Counted from the first letter of the stretch, positions 38,017 through 46,639 are shown. The stretch is DNA of 64,000 nucleotides from Sebaldella termitidis ATCC 33386 (GCF_000024405.1 NC_013517.1:3317989-3381988); one strand, 5' to 3'. The notes: a model not told the origin generated them from the letters alone. A program made the numbers and translations.

Positions 38017-38766
38017 TTATCTGTTCTTTTTTCTGCTTAGTGATATCTTAAATTTTGAAATAAGACCTCTGTCTCTCGAAACAGAAAACTCTACAGGATT
38101 ATAATCAGCATCAAATGTCACTGTTTTGACAAGCTGAATTGCAGTTCCCTGCTTTATTTCCAAAGCTTTTGAATCTTCTTTATCGGCATTTATCGCCGTA
38201 AAAGTTTTTTCCGCATAATTTACTTTGACATTATAGTATTTGTACAGAATATCAAATAATGAATTATTCGAGAAATCAAATTTTTCCAGATTCGCTGCAA
38301 GACTTTTCGGAATATATGTCGTAACAAGCTCCAATGGAGATTCGTCAATATATCTAAGTCTTTCCAGCTTATAAAAATCTTTCTCACTTCCTCCAAAAAT
38401 ATCAGCTAATTCATCATCAGATTTTACTGTGCTGAAGTCTATCAGCTTTGTTCTGCTGACCATCCCTTTTCTCTGGGCTTCCTCATCAAAGCTTCTAAGC
38501 TCCGACAGATCCCAGTAGTCAGTCTTGGGCTTTGCTATAAGAGTTCCTACTCCCCGTTTTCTCGCCAGATAATTTTCCTGTACCAGTATATCTATAGCCT
38601 GCCTTATAGTCGTTCTGCTTACATTATATTCCTCCATTAGCTTAAATTCTGAAGGAAGATAATCGCCTACATGTAAAATTCCTGAATTTATCTTCTCTTT
38701 CATGTCATCCTTTACCTGTGCATATAACGGAGTATGGCTTAATTTATCAATTTTAGGCTTATCCAT
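38017..38766 (-). CDS. GntR family regulator with UTRA domain, sorbose-type PTS operon
   Basis: 249 residues. Winged helix at about 12-75 (LPSEFKLMEEYNVSRTTIRQAIDILVQENYLARKRGVGTLI) and UTRA effector domain at about 95-245 (KLERLRYIDESPLELVTTYIPK; VEFSVSRDRG). It is divergent from the ten-gene operon starting at 38989. Two perfect palindromes lie at and after that operon's -10 box, matching where such a repressor would act. The inducer is probably a sugar phosphate made by the PTS. Confidence 0.9.
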   Translation of the reverse strand: MDKPKIDKLSHTPLYAQVKDDMKEKINSGILHVGDYLPSEFKLMEEYNVSRTTIRQAIDILVQENYLARKRGVGTLIAKPKTDYWDLSELRSFDEEAQRKGMVSRTKLIDFSTVKSDDELADIFGGSEKDFYKLERLRYIDESPLELVTTYIPKSLAANLEKFDFSNNSLFDILYKYYNVKVNYAEKTFTAINADKEDSKALEIKQGTAIQLVKTVTFDADYNPVEFSVSRDRGLISKFKISLSRKKNR

Positions 38767-38895
38767 TCGATAATATTTCCTTTCGTAACATTTATTACTT
38801 ACTTTTTAAATAGTTTAACAGGTATTTTCAAATAAATCAAGATATCTCATTTAACTCATTTATTTCTCACTTTAAGCATAAATCAAATTTTTACG

Positions 38896-38957
38896 TTGAC
38901 ATATATTTAAAATTATGCTAGCATAACATCAAAGACAATATGACGTCATGACGTCAT
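38896..38957 (+). promoter_or_regulatory. Promoter with two perfect palindromes before the sorbose-type operon
   Basis: TTGACA (38896-38901), a 17-base spacer and TAGCAT (38919-38924). TTATGCTAGCATAA (38913-38926) is a perfect palindrome over the -10 box. ATGACGTCATGACGTCAT (38940-38957) is a perfect 18-base palindrome just after the start point. Both are strong operator candidates for the divergent GntR/UTRA protein. Confidence 0.75.
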
Positions 38958-38988
38958 TATGTGTGAAAATTTAAGGAGGTATTTTTTT

Positions 38989-39792
38989 ATGGGTAACATA
39001 TGGCTGGATATGACTGGAAAAATTATTATTGTTACCGGAGGAAGCATGGGAATCGGACAGCACATTGTCGAAGATCTGCTTACCGCAGGTGCTACAGTCG
39101 TAATCGCAGATAAAAGTAAAAATGACGACCTGGCTTCAAAAGAAAATGTTTTCCATTTTACATGCGATATTTCCAAAAAAACAGAAGTGTATTCTTTGAT
39201 TGAAGAAACAGTGAAAAAATTCGGAAAAATTGACGGATTGGTGAACAATGCCGCAGTACACGGTCCGCGTCTCCTTGTAGATTATTACAATAATGACCCT
39301 GAACGCGAAGCAAGCGAGAAAGATTTTGATTTTATGACAAGTGTTAATCTGAAAGGAGCTTTTTTTTGCTCACAGGCAGCTGCCCGGATTATGATCGGAC
39401 AAAAGAGCGGCGTTATCGTGAATATAAGCTCTGAAGCCGGCAATGAAGGTTCACTTGGACAGAGTATCTATTCTGCTACTAAAGGCGCTTTAAATGCATT
39501 CACTCTTTCATGGGCAAAAGAACTGGGAAGATTTAATATCAGAGTGGTTGGCGTAGCACCTGGGATCAATGAGCCTACACCTATGGGAAACGCAGAGCAT
39601 GTAGCTGAATTCGCATATGCAAGAGGCGTAAAAGCTTCTGATGTTTCTCCTGATTATCAAAAGACACTTCCGCTTGGAAGAGTAGGAAAGCTGGATGAAA
39701 TCGCAGATCTGGTAACTTATCTTTTATCAGACCGTTCATCATATATAACAGGTACAATAATTAATATTACAGGTGGAAAATCAAGAGGATAA
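38989..39792 (+). CDS. Short-chain dehydrogenase, sorbitol-6-phosphate dehydrogenase (SorD)-like
   Basis: 267 residues from the ATG at 38989 (AAGGAGG upstream; an earlier ATG lies in the operator). SDR hallmarks: the NAD-binding TGGSMGIGQ (~15-23), DISKK, NNAAV (~82-86), catalytic Ser in ISSEAGNEG (~147), Tyr-x-x-x-Lys in YSATKGAL (~160-164) and PTPMGN after the cofactor loop. Together with the mannose-family PTS that follows it matches the sorDFBAM order of L-sorbose operons, where SorD oxidises glucitol-6-phosphate to fructose-6-phosphate. It is the first gene of a ten-gene operon. Confidence 0.8.
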   Translation: MGNIWLDMTGKIIIVTGGSMGIGQHIVEDLLTAGATVVIADKSKNDDLASKENVFHFTCDISKKTEVYSLIEETVKKFGKIDGLVNNAAVHGPRLLVDYYNNDPEREASEKDFDFMTSVNLKGAFFCSQAAARIMIGQKSGVIVNISSEAGNEGSLGQSIYSATKGALNAFTLSWAKELGRFNIRVVGVAPGINEPTPMGNAEHVAEFAYARGVKASDVSPDYQKTLPLGRVGKLDEIADLVTYLLSDRSSYITGTIINITGGKSRG

Positions 39793-39819
39793 TTATTTTA
39801 TTAAGATTGGAGGAGATTT

Positions 39820-40251
39820 ATGAATACTTATCCATGGATAATTATTATGACACACGGTAACTTTGGAGCAGAATTGAAAAAAAGTGCCGAATTGGTTTTA
39901 GGACCTCTTAAGGACGTTTACTGCCTTTCTCTGAATGAGGGTACTGATCCTATGGAACTTTCGGAGGAGCTTGCCGGAATCCTTGAAAAAGCTCCGGATA
40001 ATACAATTATTTTAACAGATTTATATGGCGGGACTCCGTCCAATGTTGCTGCCATATATGCACCCAGAAAGAATTATACAGTAATCAGCGGTGTTAATTT
40101 TCCTATTCTTATTGAAGCAGAGATGAGCAGAACTCCCGAAGAATGTGAAGATTCACAAAGCTGCGGCACTATGGCCGAAAGATTGATTTCTGCCGGAACT
40201 GCCGGTATATCAGATATAAGAAAAATTATGGAGGAGATGAGGAAAAAATGA
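39820..40251 (+). CDS. PTS EIIA component, mannose/sorbose (SorF) type
   Basis: 143 residues. The phosphorylated His is in MTHGNFG (His11), and DLYGGTPSNVA (~67-77) and VISGVNFPILIEA (~86-98) complete the family pattern. It accepts phosphate from HPr. Its fold is the same as the EIIA-like domain of DhaM, which matters because dhaL and dhaK lie downstream with no dhaM. The stop overlaps the next start by four bases. Confidence 0.9.
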   Translation: MNTYPWIIIMTHGNFGAELKKSAELVLGPLKDVYCLSLNEGTDPMELSEELAGILEKAPDNTIILTDLYGGTPSNVAAIYAPRKNYTVISGVNFPILIEAEMSRTPEECEDSQSCGTMAERLISAGTAGISDIRKIMEEMRKK

Positions 40252-40742
40252 TAGACGGTATTAAGCTGGTTCGTGTTGATTTCCGACTTATTCACGGACA
40301 GGTAATTACAAAGTGGAGTAATACTATCTCTGCTAAAGAAATCATAGTGGTTAATGATCAGCTGTCTAAAGACGAATATATGGCTGAAATATATATCATG
40401 GCTGCACCGCCTGGTATGAAGGTCAATGTTCTTTCCATAAATGATTTTGTCACACAGGCTAAAAATAATACGTATGCTTCAGGAAATGTACTGGTTCTTT
40501 TCAAAAATATCAAGGATGCAAGAGATACAGTAGATCTGGGTATTCCGTTTAAACAGGTGCAAGTCGGCGGACTTGGAAGCGGAAACGGAAGAACCTCTGT
40601 GGTAAAAGGTATTTCCATTGATGCTGCGGATGTTGAAAATCTTACCGCTATCCAGAATTCAGGAGCCGAGGTCTCATTCCAGGTTACTCCTGAGGAACAA
40701 AAATTATCATTAGAAAAAGCTTCTAAGAAAGTGAGAGGATAA
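40248..40742 (+). CDS. PTS EIIB component, mannose/sorbose (SorB) type
   Basis: 164 residues. The phosphohistidine lies in RVDFRLIHGQVITKW (His17), and AAPPGMKV and VQVGGLGSGNGRT are family features. It receives phosphate from the EIIA encoded just before and phosphorylates the sugar as it passes the EIIC/EIID pair. Four-base overlap upstream and a one-base gap downstream show tight co-translation. Confidence 0.92.
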   Translation: MIDGIKLVRVDFRLIHGQVITKWSNTISAKEIIVVNDQLSKDEYMAEIYIMAAPPGMKVNVLSINDFVTQAKNNTYASGNVLVLFKNIKDARDTVDLGIPFKQVQVGGLGSGNGRTSVVKGISIDAADVENLTAIQNSGAEVSFQVTPEEQKLSLEKASKKVRG

Positions 40743-40743
40743 T

Positions 40744-41484
40744 ATGTTAATAGTAAGTATTTTTACAGGAATTTATTATTGGATTATGAAAACTGACGTG
40801 GGATATGCCATTACCCATGCAATACGTCAGCCGCTGTTTTCGGCACTTTTGATCGGGCTCATCATGGGAGATGTAAAGCAGGCAGTTATTATCGGAGCTG
40901 CAGTGCAGATTTTATACATTGGTTTAGTGGCAGCAGGCTCTAATCTTCCGGCCGACGACTGTCTGGCAGGACTTATTGCAATTCCTATTGCTCTAAAATC
41001 CGGGCTTTCTCCTGAATTAGCCATAGCAATTGCTGTTCCCGTGGGTGTAATGGGTGTTTTTGTGGATCAGCTCAGAAAAACAATTAATGTAATTTTTGTT
41101 CACATGGCTGATAAATATGCAGAAGAAGGAAATACCAGACAAATTACTCTGTGTAACGTGTTATACCCTACTTTATTAAGCTTTTTTATGCGTTTTCCGA
41201 TTCCTTTTCTGGCTAATTTATACGGTGCAGATGCTGTAAAATCTTTTATGGATACAGTTCCGCAATGGATTATTCATGGTTTCAGCGTAGCAGGAGGTCT
41301 TCTTCCAGCTCTGGGATTCGCTCTTACAATGTTTGTAATAGGGAGAAAAGAAATGCTTCCATGGTTCTTTATAGGATATTTCATGATAAGATTCAGCGGA
41401 ATGCCTGTAATAGGAGCAGCAATATTTGGATTATGCGCGGTTCTTCTGATTACTATGTATAAAAGAAAAAGTGAGGAGGCATAA
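40744..41484 (+). CDS. PTS EIIC component, mannose/sorbose (SorA) type
   Basis: 246 residues, with hydrophobic segments across nearly the whole length (about six to eight). GLIMGDVKQAVIIGAAVQILYIG and LPADDCLAGLIAIP are the conserved early motifs of EIIC-Man family proteins. It forms the membrane pore together with EIID. Confidence 0.9.
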   Translation: MLIVSIFTGIYYWIMKTDVGYAITHAIRQPLFSALLIGLIMGDVKQAVIIGAAVQILYIGLVAAGSNLPADDCLAGLIAIPIALKSGLSPELAIAIAVPVGVMGVFVDQLRKTINVIFVHMADKYAEEGNTRQITLCNVLYPTLLSFFMRFPIPFLANLYGADAVKSFMDTVPQWIIHGFSVAGGLLPALGFALTMFVIGRKEMLPWFFIGYFMIRFSGMPVIGAAIFGLCAVLLITMYKRKSEEA

Positions 41485-41486
41485 CT

Positions 41487-42311
41487 ATGGAAAATGAAGA
41501 AAAAAAATTAATTACCATAAAAGATGTAAGAAGCCACTGGCTGAGATATTACATGACATGTGAAATGGGTATTTCTTATGAACGTCTTCAGGCAGTGGGA
41601 CTTTGTTCAGCTCTGGTTCCTGTTCTGAAAAAGCTCTATCCCAATAAAGATGACCTTTCAAAGGCTCTCCAGAGACACCTTGTATTCTATAATACAGAAG
41701 CTGTTTTTGGTTCACTCATAAACGGAATTGTTATTGCCATGGAAGAACAGAAAGCAAACGGAGAACCTATAGAGGACGAAACAATAACAAGTTTGAAAAC
41801 CGGACTTATGGGACCACTTGCGGGTATCGGAGACTCTATAGACTGGGCTACTCTAAAACCGATTATTTTCGCACTTGCTGCTACTCTTTCCGCTACGGGA
41901 AATCCTATAGGGTGTTTTGTACTGCTGGCTCTGCCTGTTATTCAGATAGCTATCGGACTGAATCTTTCAGTTTACGGATATAAGGCTGGACGTTCTTCCA
42001 TCAGAGATATATTAAATTCCGGACGTATCAAAGAGCTAATTCTCGGTGCCAGTACACTCGGGCTATTTATGATGGGTGCTTTATCATCTACATATGTAAA
42101 ACTCTCTACTCCTGTTGTTATAAACTTTGGTAAAGGAAATGAGCCGTTTATACTGCAGAATGTAATCGACGGAATTGTACCCGGTCTGCTGCCCCTTGCG
42201 GCTGTTTTGGGGATCTACTGGTGGCTGAATAACAAGAACCAGAAAATGATTATGATTATGCTGATTATACTGGCTGTTTCCCTTATAGGAGCTGTTACAG
42301 GACTTCTTTAA
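41487..42311 (+). CDS. PTS EIID component, mannose/sorbose (SorM) type
   Basis: 274 residues. A soluble N-terminal part contains YERLQAVGLCSALVPVLKKLYP and LQRHLVFYNTEAVFGSLINGIVIAMEEQKANG. The transmembrane GLMGPLAGIGDSIDWATLKPI signature lies at about 110-130, and the C-terminus has two more membrane spans. EIID exists only in mannose-family PTS and confirms the class. A hairpin-rich gap follows before the next gene. Confidence 0.92.
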   Translation: MENEEKKLITIKDVRSHWLRYYMTCEMGISYERLQAVGLCSALVPVLKKLYPNKDDLSKALQRHLVFYNTEAVFGSLINGIVIAMEEQKANGEPIEDETITSLKTGLMGPLAGIGDSIDWATLKPIIFALAATLSATGNPIGCFVLLALPVIQIAIGLNLSVYGYKAGRSSIRDILNSGRIKELILGASTLGLFMMGALSSTYVKLSTPVVINFGKGNEPFILQNVIDGIVPGLLPLAAVLGIYWWLNNKNQKMIMIMLIILAVSLIGAVTGLL

Positions 42312-42345
42312 AAATCAACTCTCAAATATATCAATATTCCAGTGA

Positions 42346-42436
42346 AAGACCCTGAAATACTTTGCGTACTCTCTATTAACATATGCAGGGTCTTGATAAT
42401 AATAAAGAAAGGTAATAACAATACAGCATTGTTATT
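42346..42436 (+). other. Two intra-operon hairpins between the PTS genes and the enzyme genes
   Basis: AAGACCCTG (42346-42354) pairs with CAGGGTCTT (42386-42394), and AATAACAAT (42414-42422) pairs with ATTGTTATT (42428-42436) eight bases before the mtlD-like ribosome site. Neither has a T run. They may protect, cut or tune the downstream message. Confidence 0.55.
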
Positions 42437-42451
42437 AATAAGGTTATTTTT

Positions 42452-43642
42452 ATGAAAAAAGCAGTACATTTTGGTGCAGGAAGTATCGGAAGAGGATTTA
42501 TCGGAGACCTGCTTCATGATACAGGCTATGAAATAGTTTTGGTTGATGTAGATAAAAATATAGTAGAGCAGATAAACAAAACAAATTCTTATGATCTTTA
42601 TATTATTGAGGAAAATTATAAAAAGAAAACAATAGATAATGTAAAAGCTGTTCTTCTTACTGATACGGATAAAATTGCCGGAGAAATTGCCGGTGCAGAA
42701 CTGGTTACGGTTTCTGTGTGGGTCGACAATCTTCCCGGAGTTGCTGTTCCTCTTCTGGCAGGACTGAAAAAAAGAGTCGGGAAAGAAGCTGGCAAATTAG
42801 ATGTTCTGACTTGTGAAAATGCTATTCACAATGGTTCTATTCTAAAAAATGAAGTATTAAAGCTGGATGCGGATTTTACCGAAGATATGCTGGACAAAGC
42901 AGCAGCATTTCCGGATACAGCTGTAGACCGTATGGTTCTTGCTTCTGAAAGAAACGGTGTAAAAAGTGTGGATATTGGTCTCGCCCATGAACTTGTTATC
43001 GAAAAAAGCAAGCTTACAGATCCGGAATCAGAGCCTGTAAAAGGAGCTGTTTACACGGAAAATATGGATAAATATATAGAACGAAAGCTGTTCATAATAA
43101 ACGGCGGTCATGCTTGGGCAGGATATATGGGACATATCTGCGGTTTTACAACTATGCAGGAGGTATTCGAAGATGAGAATTTTACTTCTTCGGTAAGGGA
43201 GGTAATGCAGGAAATCGGTGCTCTTATTGCTCAAAAATATAATTTTAGTATTGACGAGCTGAATAATTATATTGATTTTGTCATTAACAGGTTCAAAACT
43301 CCGGGAATTACTGACTATATAAGCAGAGTCTCAAGAAATCCCATTCGAAAACTAAAAGCCGGTGAGAGGCTTACAGGCCCTTGTATTCAATGTGAGGAGA
43401 GAGGACTGAAAAATGACAGACTGATCGAAGGCATTGCAGCAGCACTTTTATATGACATTTCGGAAGATAAGCAAAGTTCAGAGCTTCAGACTCATATAAA
43501 GGAGCATGGTATCGAGGAATCAGTAAGCTTTTATACAAGCATCCCGGCCGATTCAAAGCTCCATAAAAAAATAGTCGAAAATTATAAAATATTAAGTGAA
43601 AAAAAGAAATCTCACAGCTATACAGCCACAGGAGGTGTTTAA
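42452..43642 (+). CDS. Mannitol-1-phosphate 5-dehydrogenase-like (MtlD family)
   Basis: 396 residues, usual for MtlD. The N-terminal Rossmann motif is VHFGAGSIGRGFIGDLL (~5-21). VLTCENAIHNG (~118-128) and the catalytic Lys-Asn-His segment KLFIINGGHAWAGYMGH (~211-227) follow. MtlD converts mannitol-1-phosphate to fructose-6-phosphate with NAD. In sorbose operons a sugar-phosphate reductase (SorE) occupies this place; here the polyol-dehydrogenase family does. The real substrate is probably a polyol or ketose 1-phosphate made by the PTS. Its stop overlaps the dhaL start (TAATG). Confidence 0.8.
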   Translation: MKKAVHFGAGSIGRGFIGDLLHDTGYEIVLVDVDKNIVEQINKTNSYDLYIIEENYKKKTIDNVKAVLLTDTDKIAGEIAGAELVTVSVWVDNLPGVAVPLLAGLKKRVGKEAGKLDVLTCENAIHNGSILKNEVLKLDADFTEDMLDKAAAFPDTAVDRMVLASERNGVKSVDIGLAHELVIEKSKLTDPESEPVKGAVYTENMDKYIERKLFIINGGHAWAGYMGHICGFTTMQEVFEDENFTSSVREVMQEIGALIAQKYNFSIDELNNYIDFVINRFKTPGITDYISRVSRNPIRKLKAGERLTGPCIQCEERGLKNDRLIEGIAAALLYDISEDKQSSELQTHIKEHGIEESVSFYTSIPADSKLHKKIVENYKILSEKKKSHSYTATGGV

Positions 43643-44283
43643 TGACATTCTCAAACAATGACGGAATAAAAATAGTATCCGGCATAATCAAAGCAGTAAA
43701 ATCTAATCGTGCATATCTCAGTGAAATTGACGGTGCAGCAGGTGACGGCGATCACGGCATAAATATGAGCAAAGGCTTTACTATTGCCGAGGAAGAAATA
43801 AACAGCAGAAAGTCAGTGTCAATGAGTGAAGGTTTTCTGATTATAAGTGATGTACTTGTAAGTAAAATAGGCGGTTCTATGGGACCGTTATACGGAAGCT
43901 TTTTCCGCGGTCTCTACGCAGCTTCAAAAAAGGCAGAAATAATTGATAAAAATATTATATTGTCCATGCTTGAAAAAGCATATTCAAATCTTTCCATGTT
44001 AACTGATGCAAAACCGGGAGATAAAACACTAATTGATGTTCTTGATCCGGCTGTCTCAGCTTACAAAAAATCTGTTGAACAAAATTATGATTTTGATATC
44101 TGCCTTAAGAATATGATTTCAGAAGCTGAAAAAGGACTGGAGTCTACTAAAGATATGGTTGCCCGATTAGGAAGAAGCAGCAGGCTGGGTGAACGTTCAC
44201 GGGGTCATCTGGATGCCGGTGCGGCATCATGTTATATAATTTTACGGGCAATTGCTGATACTGCTGTAGAACTAATGAATTAA
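43642..44283 (+). CDS. Dihydroxyacetone kinase subunit DhaL-like
   Basis: 213 residues. Nucleotide- and Mg-binding motifs are kept: DGAAGDGDHGINM (~31-43, with the Asp triad), GGSMGPLYGSFFRG (~77-90), TDAKPGDKTLIDVLDPA (~118-134) and ARLGRSSRLGERSRGHLDAGAAS (~174-196). In PTS-type kinases DhaL holds ADP that is re-phosphorylated by DhaM; no DhaM is in the window. It is co-transcribed with dhaK and PTS genes. Confidence 0.88.
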   Translation: MTFSNNDGIKIVSGIIKAVKSNRAYLSEIDGAAGDGDHGINMSKGFTIAEEEINSRKSVSMSEGFLIISDVLVSKIGGSMGPLYGSFFRGLYAASKKAEIIDKNIILSMLEKAYSNLSMLTDAKPGDKTLIDVLDPAVSAYKKSVEQNYDFDICLKNMISEAEKGLESTKDMVARLGRSSRLGERSRGHLDAGAASCYIILRAIADTAVELMN

Positions 44284-44295
44284 TAGGAGGTAGAA

Positions 44296-45294
44296 ATGCA
44301 AAGATTTGTTAATGATCCTGATCTTATTGTGGAGGATATGCTCTCAGGATTCGTAAAAGCAAACCCTGAAACAGAACTGTCAGATAAAAATGACCGCGTA
44401 ATAAAGTTTACAAAGGCTTCCAATACTGATAAAGTAGGATTGGTTACAGGCGGCGGAAGCGGTCATGAACCGGCATTTCTGGGGTATCTCGGAGACGGTC
44501 TGCTTGATGCCGTGGCTGTGGGGGAAGTCTTTTCTTCGCCTCCTGCACAGGCATTCTATGATGCGATTCTGGAGGCTGATAAAGGAAAAGGCGTAGCAAT
44601 ACTATTCGGAAACTATGCCGGGGATAATATGAATGTAAAGATGGCAGTACAAATGGCAGATGAAGAAGATATTCCCGTAAAATATATCGTTGCCAATGAT
44701 GACATTGCCTCTTCTCCCAAAGAAACAAAAGAGAAACGACATGGTATCGCAGGCGGATTCTTTATGTGGAAAGCAGGCGGAGCAAGAGCTGCTTTAGGCG
44801 GCAGTATTGATGAAGTAATAAAATCTGCAGAAAATATAGTGAACAAAACAAGAAGTATATGCATAGGCTTATCGCCATGCACTATCCCTGCAGTAGGAAA
44901 ACCAAATTTCCAGATAGAAGACGGAACAATGGAAACAGGAGTCGGACATCACGGCGAAGCGGGAATAAAAAAAGAGAAACTTAAAACAGCTAACGGCATT
45001 GCAGAAGATATCACAGGCAGAATACTTGAAGACTTCGCTTTTAATGACAAAAGAGAGCTTGCTGTTATGATTTCCGGGCTTGGAAGTACTCCTGTCATGG
45101 AGCTGTATGTTTTATATAATAAGGTGGAAAAAATACTAAAGGATAAAGGGCACAAAATATATAAGGTTTATATAGGAAACTTTGTTACTTCCCTTGATAT
45201 GAACGGTGCTTCTCTTACTATTGTTGATCTTGACGATGAAATAAAGGATCTTCTGGAATTTCCGGCAAGTCCTGTAGGAATGAAAAATTATTAA
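44296..45294 (+). CDS. Dihydroxyacetone kinase subunit DhaK-like
   Basis: 332 residues. The substrate His that forms the hemiaminal is kept in ETGVGHHGEAG (about residue 218). TGGGSGHEPAF (~51-61) and GNYAGDNMNVKMA (~104-116) carry the general-base His/Asp residues. The subunit binds dihydroxyacetone or another short ketose (erythrulose, a trulose-like compound). All catalytic residues are present, so it should be active with its DhaL partner. The C-terminus SPVGMKNY is normal for the family. Confidence 0.9.
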   Translation: MQRFVNDPDLIVEDMLSGFVKANPETELSDKNDRVIKFTKASNTDKVGLVTGGGSGHEPAFLGYLGDGLLDAVAVGEVFSSPPAQAFYDAILEADKGKGVAILFGNYAGDNMNVKMAVQMADEEDIPVKYIVANDDIASSPKETKEKRHGIAGGFFMWKAGGARAALGGSIDEVIKSAENIVNKTRSICIGLSPCTIPAVGKPNFQIEDGTMETGVGHHGEAGIKKEKLKTANGIAEDITGRILEDFAFNDKRELAVMISGLGSTPVMELYVLYNKVEKILKDKGHKIYKVYIGNFVTSLDMNGASLTIVDLDDEIKDLLEFPASPVGMKNY

Positions 45295-45423
45295 TAGGGT
45301 ATATTACTGCTGCTAGTTATATTCCGGTATTTTCAAGGATACCTTTTATTTATAAGCAAAATTTTTTTTAAATCAAATCATTAAAACCATTAATAAAAAT
45401 ACTAAATCAGATAGGAGAATAAC

Positions 45424-46059
45424 ATGAAATTACAATTAGCTTTAGACGAACACAAACTTGAGGATGCTTTGGCTTTCGCGGAAAAAGTCATTGATTATGT
45501 GGATATTATAGAAATAGGGACTCCGTTTGTTATTGATTCGGGCATGAATGCAGTAAGAAAGTTCAAGGAAAAATTTCCCGACAAAGAAATTCTTTCGGAT
45601 GAAAAAATAATGGACGGGGGTTATTATGAATCACAGCTGGCATTCGAAGCCGGGGCTGAATATGTTACCGTACTCGGTGTTACAGATATCGCTACGGTAA
45701 AACAATGTGTAAGAGCCGCGGATGATTTTGGTAAAAAAGTTGTCGTTGATATGATCTGTGTAGACAATATACCGGCTAAAGTTACACAAATGGAGGAATT
45801 AGGTGCACATATACTGGCTGTTCATACAGGTGCCGACCAGCAGGCTGAAGGCAGAACACCTCTTGATGATCTTAAGGTTATGACAGATTGCGCTAAAAAA
45901 GCTAAAATCGCTGTTGCAGGCGGAATCAGTAGTAAAACAATAGATAAATATGTAGCACTAAAACCTGATATAATAATAGTGGGAAGCGCAATTACACGTG
46001 CGGCAGATCCCGTGGAAGAAGCACGTCTTATAAAAGAAGCCATAAAAAAATCTCAATAA
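45424..46059 (+). CDS. 3-hexulose-6-phosphate synthase-like (OMPDC superfamily)
   Basis: 211 residues. Active-site motifs: LQLALDEHK (~3-11), IIEIGTPFVIDSG (~30-42), LSDEKIMDGGYYE (~58-70, the Asp-Lys-x-x-Asp site) and ILAVHTGADQQAEGRTP (~128-144). These fit hexulose-6-phosphate synthase better than keto-gulonate-6-phosphate decarboxylase (UlaD), though the two are close relatives. It joins formaldehyde to ribulose-5-phosphate or runs in reverse. A 129-base leader with a GGTAT/ATACC hairpin separates it from dhaK. The next gene encodes the matching isomerase. Confidence 0.82.
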   Translation: MKLQLALDEHKLEDALAFAEKVIDYVDIIEIGTPFVIDSGMNAVRKFKEKFPDKEILSDEKIMDGGYYESQLAFEAGAEYVTVLGVTDIATVKQCVRAADDFGKKVVVDMICVDNIPAKVTQMEELGAHILAVHTGADQQAEGRTPLDDLKVMTDCAKKAKIAVAGGISSKTIDKYVALKPDIIIVGSAITRAADPVEEARLIKEAIKKSQ

Positions 46060-46075
46060 AAACGGAGGAAATCAT

Positions 46076-46639
46076 ATGACAGAATGTAGAAACCTGAAAC
46101 TTATTATACAGGAATTAGCAGAGAATGCTAAAGTAATTGATAACGACCAGCTGATAGAAGCTGAAAAATTAATCAGAGAAGCCGGCAGAATATTTATAGC
46201 AGGTGCCGGACGTTCGGGATTTGCAGCAAGAGGCTTTGCAAACAGACTTATGCATCTGGGATTTCACTCTTACTTCGTAGGTGAACCAACTACTCCCTCT
46301 ATACAAAAAGGTGACCTTATTGTCATAGGCTCAGGGTCAGGAAATACTGCAAGCCTTGTCAGCATGGCAAAGAAAGCTAAGAGTCAGGGGGCTAAGCTTG
46401 TTACTCTGACTATTTTCCCTGAGAATACCATAGGAAGCTTTGCAGATGTAATTATTCAAATTCCGGGTGTTACCTCTAAAGCTGATAATGAACAGGAAGA
46501 ACCGGATTCTATACAGCCGAAGGGAAACTCATTTGAACAGTTAAGCTGGCTGATCTATGACAGTATGATAATTGATCTGAAAAGAGAAACCGGGCAGACT
46601 GAAGAACAGATGTTTGCCAGACATGCGAATCTGGAATAA
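46076..46639 (+). CDS. 6-phospho-3-hexuloisomerase
   Basis: 187 residues, a SIS-fold isomerase. The sugar-phosphate-binding loop is FIAGAGRSGFAARGFANRLMHLGF (~40-63), with IVIGSGSGNTASL (~82-94) and PKGNSFEQLSWLIYDSM (~141-157) following, all characteristic of PHI. It interconverts 3-hexulose-6-phosphate and fructose-6-phosphate. Paired with the preceding synthase it forms a ribulose-monophosphate module, usually used to fix or release formaldehyde or to make pentose phosphates. It ends the operon. Confidence 0.9.
   Translation: MTECRNLKLIIQELAENAKVIDNDQLIEAEKLIREAGRIFIAGAGRSGFAARGFANRLMHLGFHSYFVGEPTTPSIQKGDLIVIGSGSGNTASLVSMAKKAKSQGAKLVTLTIFPENTIGSFADVIIQIPGVTSKADNEQEEPDSIQPKGNSFEQLSWLIYDSMIIDLKRETGQTEEQMFARHANLE

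Noticed and set aside
45424-46059. 3-keto-L-gulonate-6-phosphate decarboxylase (UlaD)
   Set aside because: The same superfamily, but the adjacent hexuloisomerase and the VHTGADQQ motif fit hexulose-6-phosphate synthase better; an alignment with both families would settle it.
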